Positions 59,877-64,000 of a stretch of 64,000 nucleotides of DNA are shown one piece after another (the stretch's first letter is position 1; each line of letters begins with the position of its first letter). Both the position numbers and the translations under genes were made by a program. The stretch is from Pseudomonas fluorescens. GTDB taxonomy: Bacteria; Pseudomonadota; Gammaproteobacteria; Pseudomonadales; Pseudomonadaceae. The notes beneath the pieces were generated by a model. It did not search any database. It saw nothing but the letters and a program-made list of their open reading frames with translations, and had not been told where the DNA came from. The DNA lies in the NCBI RefSeq assembly GCF_902497625.1, contig NZ_CABVGX010000002.1, positions 124,001 to 188,000 of the forward strand. The letters are read 5' to 3'.

Positions 59877-60036
59877 GTCCCCGCCAGAATGCTTGAGAGC
59901 TTTTGTGGCGAGGGGGCTTGCCCCCGTAAATCGTCGAGAGAAACCGAGAAACCGCGCTCATCCCCGTCCAGCGTTCCTGTTTTGAAATCGTCGATTAGAC
60001 TCAACAAGAGCTAGCGGGAGTGACAAGCGTGGCGAG

Positions 60037-61263
60037 ATGGCAATGGACTCGTTGATTACAGCGGCGGCGCGGGACTTGGCGAAGGGCGACCCGCTTGCAG
60101 CCCTGGACCGGATCGCACTGCGCGACGATGCGCCCGCGCTGGCTTTGCGCGGTATCGCCATGGCACAACTGGGCGACCTGCTGCGCGCCAAAACGCTGCT
60201 CAAGCGTGCTGCCCAGGCTTTCTCGCCCAGAGAAATCGTGGCGCGGGCGAGGTGTGTTGTGGCTGAAGCTGAAATCGCCCTCGCAGCACGGGATCTGACC
60301 TGGCCGATCAAAACACTGGAAGCCGCACGGGTCGCGCTTGAAGCCCACGGAGACTGCGTCAACGCTGCCCAGGCACGGTATTTACAGATCCGTCGATTGC
60401 TGTTGATCGGTCGGCTTGATGAAGCGGAGATGTTGCTGGCCGCCCAATACCCCGCATTTCTGCCTCCGGTACTGCGAGCCGCACACGAATTGGTTCTGGT
60501 TGGTATCGCCATCCGACGTCTGCATGCGCATTCGGCTCACGCCGCCCTGGCACGCGCTGCGCAGGCCGCCGCTCAGGCGGGGATTCCGGCGCTGGCGGCC
60601 GAGGTCGAAAACGCGGCAAGCATTTTAGCCAGCCCGGCTGCGCGACTGATCTGCAAGGGGCAGGAGCGGTCGCTGCTGCTGGAGGAGGTCGAAGGCGTGC
60701 TGGGCTCGAGCGCGCTGGTGGTCGATGCGTGTCGTTACGCGGTGCGTGGGGTGGGTATGTCGGTTTCCCTGGCGCAACGTCCGGTCCTGTTCACCTTGCT
60801 GCGAACGTTGGCAACAGCCTGGCCCGGCGAGGTGTCAAGAGAGATTCTTGTTGCTCAAGCCTTTCGTTTGAAGCTAACGGATGATTCCCATCGTGCGCGA
60901 TTGCGGGTAGAGATCGGTCGACTGCGGGCGCTGCTCAAACCTTTGGCGGGTGTGCATGCGACCCCGCGCGGTTTTGCACTCGTGGCGCTGGTCTCGACAG
61001 AGGTGATTGTGTTGGCGCAGCCGGTGGAAGAGAAATTCGCCGGGGTGTTCGCGCTGCTGTGTGACGGTCAAGCGTGGGCCAGTTCGGCCTTGGCGCTGGC
61101 GCTAGGCATCAGCCAACGCAGCGTGCAGCGTGCACTTGAGGCAATGGCGCAGACAGGTCGGGTACAGTCGATGGGACGCGGGCGAGGGCGGCGCTGGCTG
61201 ATCCCGCCGATACCTGGTTTCGCGACGACCTTGTTACTCCCGGCACCTCTGCCGAGTGACTAG
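60037..61263 (+). CDS. Helix-turn-helix regulator with TPR-like N terminus
   Basis: The 408-residue protein has an all-helical N-terminal half (TPR-like, about residues 1-190), a winged segment related to C-terminal OmpR-type regulators (LTDDSHRARLRVEIGRLRALL, about 285-310), and a C-terminal helix-turn-helix (ALALGISQRSVQRALEAMAQTGRVQ, about 350-385). There is no receiver domain. It is 35 bases upstream of a Vgb-like propeller gene, with which it is probably co-transcribed. Ligand and targets unknown. ATG 60037 or 60043 are both possible. Confidence 0.72.
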   Translation: MAMDSLITAAARDLAKGDPLAALDRIALRDDAPALALRGIAMAQLGDLLRAKTLLKRAAQAFSPREIVARARCVVAEAEIALAARDLTWPIKTLEAARVALEAHGDCVNAAQARYLQIRRLLLIGRLDEAEMLLAAQYPAFLPPVLRAAHELVLVGIAIRRLHAHSAHAALARAAQAAAQAGIPALAAEVENAASILASPAARLICKGQERSLLLEEVEGVLGSSALVVDACRYAVRGVGMSVSLAQRPVLFTLLRTLATAWPGEVSREILVAQAFRLKLTDDSHRARLRVEIGRLRALLKPLAGVHATPRGFALVALVSTEVIVLAQPVEEKFAGVFALLCDGQAWASSALALALGISQRSVQRALEAMAQTGRVQSMGRGRGRRWLIPPIPGFATTLLLPAPLPSD

Positions 61264-61298
61264 GATGAGCGCCTCGAACCCTGAGAGAGGAAGTCGTC

Positions 61299-61943
61299 AT
61301 GAAACATTCCAGCGCAGAGATCACCCGCGAGTACGGGCCCTTTGCCGGCGTCGACGCCGTGCACGGTGTGACGTGGGACGGGCAGTACGTATGGTTTGCC
61401 AATGGAGAGAAGCTCATCGCACTCAACCCGGCCAACGGCGAGACAGTGCGTTTCATTGACGTCGTGGCCGATGCAGGTACGGCGTTCGATGGACGCTTTC
61501 TGTACCAGATCGCCGCCGACCGCATTCAAAAAATAGACCCGCAGTCGGGCGAGGTGCTCAATACGATTGCGGCGCCGGGCGGTGGCAATGATTCGGGGCT
61601 GACGTGGGCTGAGGGAACGCTGTGGGTCGGCGGCTTTCGCGATCGCACGATTCATCAGATCGACCCGCACACCGGCGTCATTTTGCGCACCCTGCAAAGC
61701 AATCGCTTTGTCACCGGCGTGACGTGGGTCGACGGGCACTTGTGGCACGGCACGTGGGAAGGCGAAGAGAGTGAGTTGCGCCAGCTTGATAGCAAGACTG
61801 GCGATGTGCTGCAAAGCCTGGTGATGCCGGCAGGAATCGGTGTGTCAGGCCTTGAATCCGACGGCGCAGAGCTGTTTTTTTGCGGTGGCGGCAGCAGTGG
61901 AAAAGTAAGAGCGGTTCGCAGGCCCAGGTCTACGCAGGACTGA
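61299..61943 (+). CDS. Vgb-like beta-propeller protein
   Basis: The 214-residue protein consists of about five repeats of the type VTWDGQYVWFAN / LTWAEGTLWVGG / VTWVDGHLWHG followed by LDSKTGDV. These are blades related to virginiamycin B lyase and glutamine cyclotransferase-type propellers. There is no signal peptide. AGAGGAAG lies 6 bases before the ATG. The family's catalytic residues cannot be confirmed, so enzymatic function is open. It follows the HTH regulator. Confidence 0.8.
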   Translation: MKHSSAEITREYGPFAGVDAVHGVTWDGQYVWFANGEKLIALNPANGETVRFIDVVADAGTAFDGRFLYQIAADRIQKIDPQSGEVLNTIAAPGGGNDSGLTWAEGTLWVGGFRDRTIHQIDPHTGVILRTLQSNRFVTGVTWVDGHLWHGTWEGEESELRQLDSKTGDVLQSLVMPAGIGVSGLESDGAELFFCGGGSSGKVRAVRRPRSTQD

Positions 61944-62029
61944 CATCGCGTTGCTGCAAGGTGGCTGCGCCCGGTCAAGATCCGAGCCGGACGCAGCCTT
62001 CGGCAGTTGCCTCCGGGATGTCGCTCGGA

Positions 62030-62548
62030 TCAGGCAACGATCGCGGGGAAATCAATGTCAGTCAATGCGACGTTGTTGAGGTAATTGGTCAGTGTCTGCG
62101 AGGCCACATGCGCGATCACTTCGATCAGCTTCGCATCAGTGATGCCCGCTGCTCGCGCGGCTTCAATCTGTTCAGCGCTCAAATGGCCGCGGCTCTCGGT
62201 AATCTGCCGGGCGAGGGTGGCGTAAGCGTTCAAATGACCTTGGCGCGCAGCGAGGATGTCCTGGGTGGACAACCCGGCTTTACCGGCAAACATCGTGTGC
62301 GCCGCCAGACAGTAATCACAGCCGTTAACCTGAGAAGTGGCGAGAAAAATCGCCTCTTTCTCAGTGGCGCTCAGCGATGTTTTACCCAGCGTTGCCGACT
62401 GCTGCATATAAGACGAGAGCACGGCCGGCGCATGGGCCAGTGTCTGGAAAACATTGGGTAAAAAACCGATTTTCTTCTGCACGCCTTCCAGCAAGGGGCG
62501 TGTGATCTCGGTGGCGTGTTCAAGGTTCAGGGTAGGGATGCGGCTCAT
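62030..62548 (-). CDS. Carboxymuconolactone decarboxylase/AhpD family protein
   Basis: The 172-residue protein has the alkylhydroperoxidase-like motif CDYCLAAH, with its Cys-x2-Cys redox pair and proton-relay His, within an all-helical fold. Members reduce peroxides or act on lactones. ATG 62548 has GGAG 8 bases upstream; the longer reading to 62680 runs into the divergent regulator's start. It is divergent from an AraC regulator with 131 bp between starts. Confidence 0.88.
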   Translation of the reverse strand: MSRIPTLNLEHATEITRPLLEGVQKKIGFLPNVFQTLAHAPAVLSSYMQQSATLGKTSLSATEKEAIFLATSQVNGCDYCLAAHTMFAGKAGLSTQDILAARQGHLNAYATLARQITESRGHLSAEQIEAARAAGITDAKLIEVIAHVASQTLTNYLNNVALTDIDFPAIVA

Positions 62549-62679
62549 GGGGATTCTCCGGAATGAAGGCGCGGGATGCGCTGGATACGGCTTCATCCTA
62601 ATGACGGGTGCTGGCCTGTTGGCTGCAAATCGTCGAAGATATGCCACAGATCGTCCAGAAAGCTCTCGGGGTTGTATCA

Positions 62680-63507
62680 ATGGATCGCTTGTCCACTTTG
62701 CTCAGCCATTTCGGCGTCAGCGCCGGGACCTTTCATAGCGGCGATTTCTGCGGCGTCACGGCGTTTGACGGCAGTCAATCAGGCGGGCATCTGCACCTGT
62801 TGCGCAGCGGTGAGCTCAACGTCAAACTGGCCGATGAGCGTGAAATTGCCCTCACTACCCCCACACTTATTTTTTTCCCCCGGCCTTATCGGCATCGGCT
62901 GTCTGCATCAGAGCACACTGATACTCAACTGGTCTGCGCCTCGCTGACGTTCGACGGCGGCGCCGGCAACGCGCTGGCGGCGGCGTTGCCCGATTATCTG
63001 ATTCTGAACCTGCAAGACGTGCCGACACTCGCCGGCACACTGGAGTGGTTATTCAAAGAAGCCTTCGACGGCATTTGCGGGCGTGAAGCAATGATGGATC
63101 GCTTGTTCGAAGTGCTGGTGATCCAGCTGTTGCGGCACCTGCTCACCCACCGCGTGCAATCGGCCGGCATGTTGGCCGGACTGGCGGATCCGCGGGTGGC
63201 GCGAGCCCTGAACGCCATACACGATTCTCCTGCCAAGCCCTGGACGGTGGCGGAATTATCGGCCACCGCGAACATGTCTCGCGCCAGTTTTGCCGATTAC
63301 TTTCGCCAGGTCGTCGGGCAGACTCCGGCCGATTACCTGCTGAGCTGGCGCGTCAGTCTGGCGCAGAAACGCCTGCGCGAAGGGCGATCGATAGCGCTCA
63401 TCGCAGGCGAGGTCGGCTACGAGAGCCCCTCTGCACTCGCCCGCGCATTTCGCCGCAAAACCGGAGTAAGTCCGCGAGAATGGGCGCAGGATGCGAGGAA
63501 CCGCTAA
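62680..63507 (+). CDS. AraC family transcriptional regulator
   Basis: The 275-residue protein has an N-terminal cupin-like domain (about 20-110, GVTAFDGSQSGGHLHLLRSG) and a C-terminal double helix-turn-helix (WTVAELSATANMSRASFADYFRQVVGQTPADYLLSWRV; YESPSALARAFRRKTGVSPREW). It likely controls the divergent AhpD-like gene. ATG 62680 is used; only a weak GGGG precedes it. Confidence 0.9.
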   Translation: MDRLSTLLSHFGVSAGTFHSGDFCGVTAFDGSQSGGHLHLLRSGELNVKLADEREIALTTPTLIFFPRPYRHRLSASEHTDTQLVCASLTFDGGAGNALAAALPDYLILNLQDVPTLAGTLEWLFKEAFDGICGREAMMDRLFEVLVIQLLRHLLTHRVQSAGMLAGLADPRVARALNAIHDSPAKPWTVAELSATANMSRASFADYFRQVVGQTPADYLLSWRVSLAQKRLREGRSIALIAGEVGYESPSALARAFRRKTGVSPREWAQDARNR

Positions 63508-63607
63508 CGTTCACACGCAACCTGGCAGTTCGTCCGGCGAACGCGCCAACGTCTTCTATACTGGTGTTCCGCAGTTTTCCCAACCGTAGAGAGCGAGGAG
63601 CGCGAGC

Positions 63608-64000
63608 ATGACGGTACGTATTGGCGACGAGGCACCGGATTTCACCGTTGAAAGCACTGAAGGGCCGCTGCATTTCCACCAGTGGATCGGCGACTCCTGG
63701 GCCATCCTGTTTTCCCATCCGAAGGATTTCACTCCGGTCTGCACCACGGAACTGGGCTACATGGCCGGGCTGAAACCGGAGTTCGACAAACGCAACACCA
63801 AGATCGTCGGCCTCAGTATCGACCCGGTCAGCAATCACTCCCGCTGGGCCAAGGACATCGAAGAAACCCAGGGCCATGCGGTCAACTATCCAATGATCGG
63901 CGACGAAAATCTGGTGGTGGCCAAGCTCTACGACATGATCCACCCCAATGCCAGCGGTGGCGCGCGGACCGCCGTGGACAACGCGACTGTTCGCTCGGTG
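63608..64000 (+). CDS. 1-Cys peroxiredoxin (Prx6 type), truncated by window end
   Basis: The open frame runs from ATG 63608 (GAGGAG 8-9 bases upstream) past the end of the window, giving 131 residues of an expected total of about 212. It shows the peroxidatic site FSHPKDFTPVCTTELG with C45, and GLSIDPVSNHSRWAKDIEE, both typical of the Prx6 subfamily. The enzyme reduces hydrogen and lipid peroxides in the cytosol. Confidence 0.93.
   Translation, partial: MTVRIGDEAPDFTVESTEGPLHFHQWIGDSWAILFSHPKDFTPVCTTELGYMAGLKPEFDKRNTKIVGLSIDPVSNHSRWAKDIEETQGHAVNYPMIGDENLVVAKLYDMIHPNASGGARTAVDNATVRSV

Noticed and set aside
59302-59985. Plus- and minus-strand frames across the 42-bp array
   Set aside because: Repeating SDAGFASCY- or SWRSLRLSQ-type sequences come from the period being divisible by three; no independent coding evidence.
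1-64000. tRNA, rRNA, prophage, integrase or transposase genes
   Set aside because: None found by eye; the island borders show repeats but no recognisable integrase or att site.

Overview
The window looks like the chromosome of a fluorescent-group Pseudomonas. It is GC-rich, and its genes fit that group: a TAXI-type TRAP transporter, SoxR, a galactose/arabinose 1-dehydrogenase, DUF2024/Rof/DCC-family genes and many short REP-type palindromes. No rRNA, tRNA, transposase, integrase, phage or CRISPR array is visible.

Positions 1-20100 carry metabolic and housekeeping genes. These are TspO; a TRAP importer (DUF1850 protein, fused permease, TAXI binding protein); a TetR-controlled cluster of an ATP-NAD-kinase-like protein, two divergent glycine-decarboxylase-like PLP subunits and an acyl-CoA ligase; a DCC protein; RidA with SoxR; a sugar 1-dehydrogenase; a GAF-GAF-GGDEF-EAL protein; a TrmK-like methyltransferase; a lipoprotein; and an esterase.

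Positions 20100-56700 form one large accessory locus that I read as a manganese(II)-oxidation island. It contains: (i) a 1943-residue multicopper oxidase of the MnxG type, followed by a beta-propeller protein, two SCO-type copper chaperones, a cytochrome c/periplasmic-binding fusion and a PpiC-type isomerase; (ii) a compact type II secretion/type IV pilus-like machine in two pieces (gspF-gspG on the minus strand; a receiver protein, GspE-like ATPase, PilM/N/O/P-like proteins, a lipoprotein secretin and three pseudopilins on the plus strand), with the curli export genes csgE-csgF-csgG in the same run; (iii) a minus-strand operon of two related secreted proteins, a CsgB-like and a very long CsgA-like amyloid subunit; (iv) two sensor kinases and a sigma-54 activator matching MnxS1, MnxS2 and MnxR. 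Five sigma-54 -24/-12 promoters can be read directly, at 21873, 22997, 34998, 51460 (minus) and 53236. Four of them have one or two palindromes of the form CCCC-N6-GGGG nearby, which I propose is the MnxR binding site. The picture is a single regulon coupling Mn oxidase, copper maturation, a dedicated secretion machine and an extracellular amyloid.

Positions 56700-64000 return to ordinary genes: a repeat array, rof, a DUF2024 gene, a secreted protein divergent from a MarR regulator, another repeat array, an HTH regulator with a Vgb-like propeller protein, a carboxymuconolactone decarboxylase divergent from an AraC regulator, and a 1-Cys peroxiredoxin cut by the window end. Tandem arrays built from REP-like units (periods of about 38, 69, 50, 134 and 42 bp) fill most of the long gaps.
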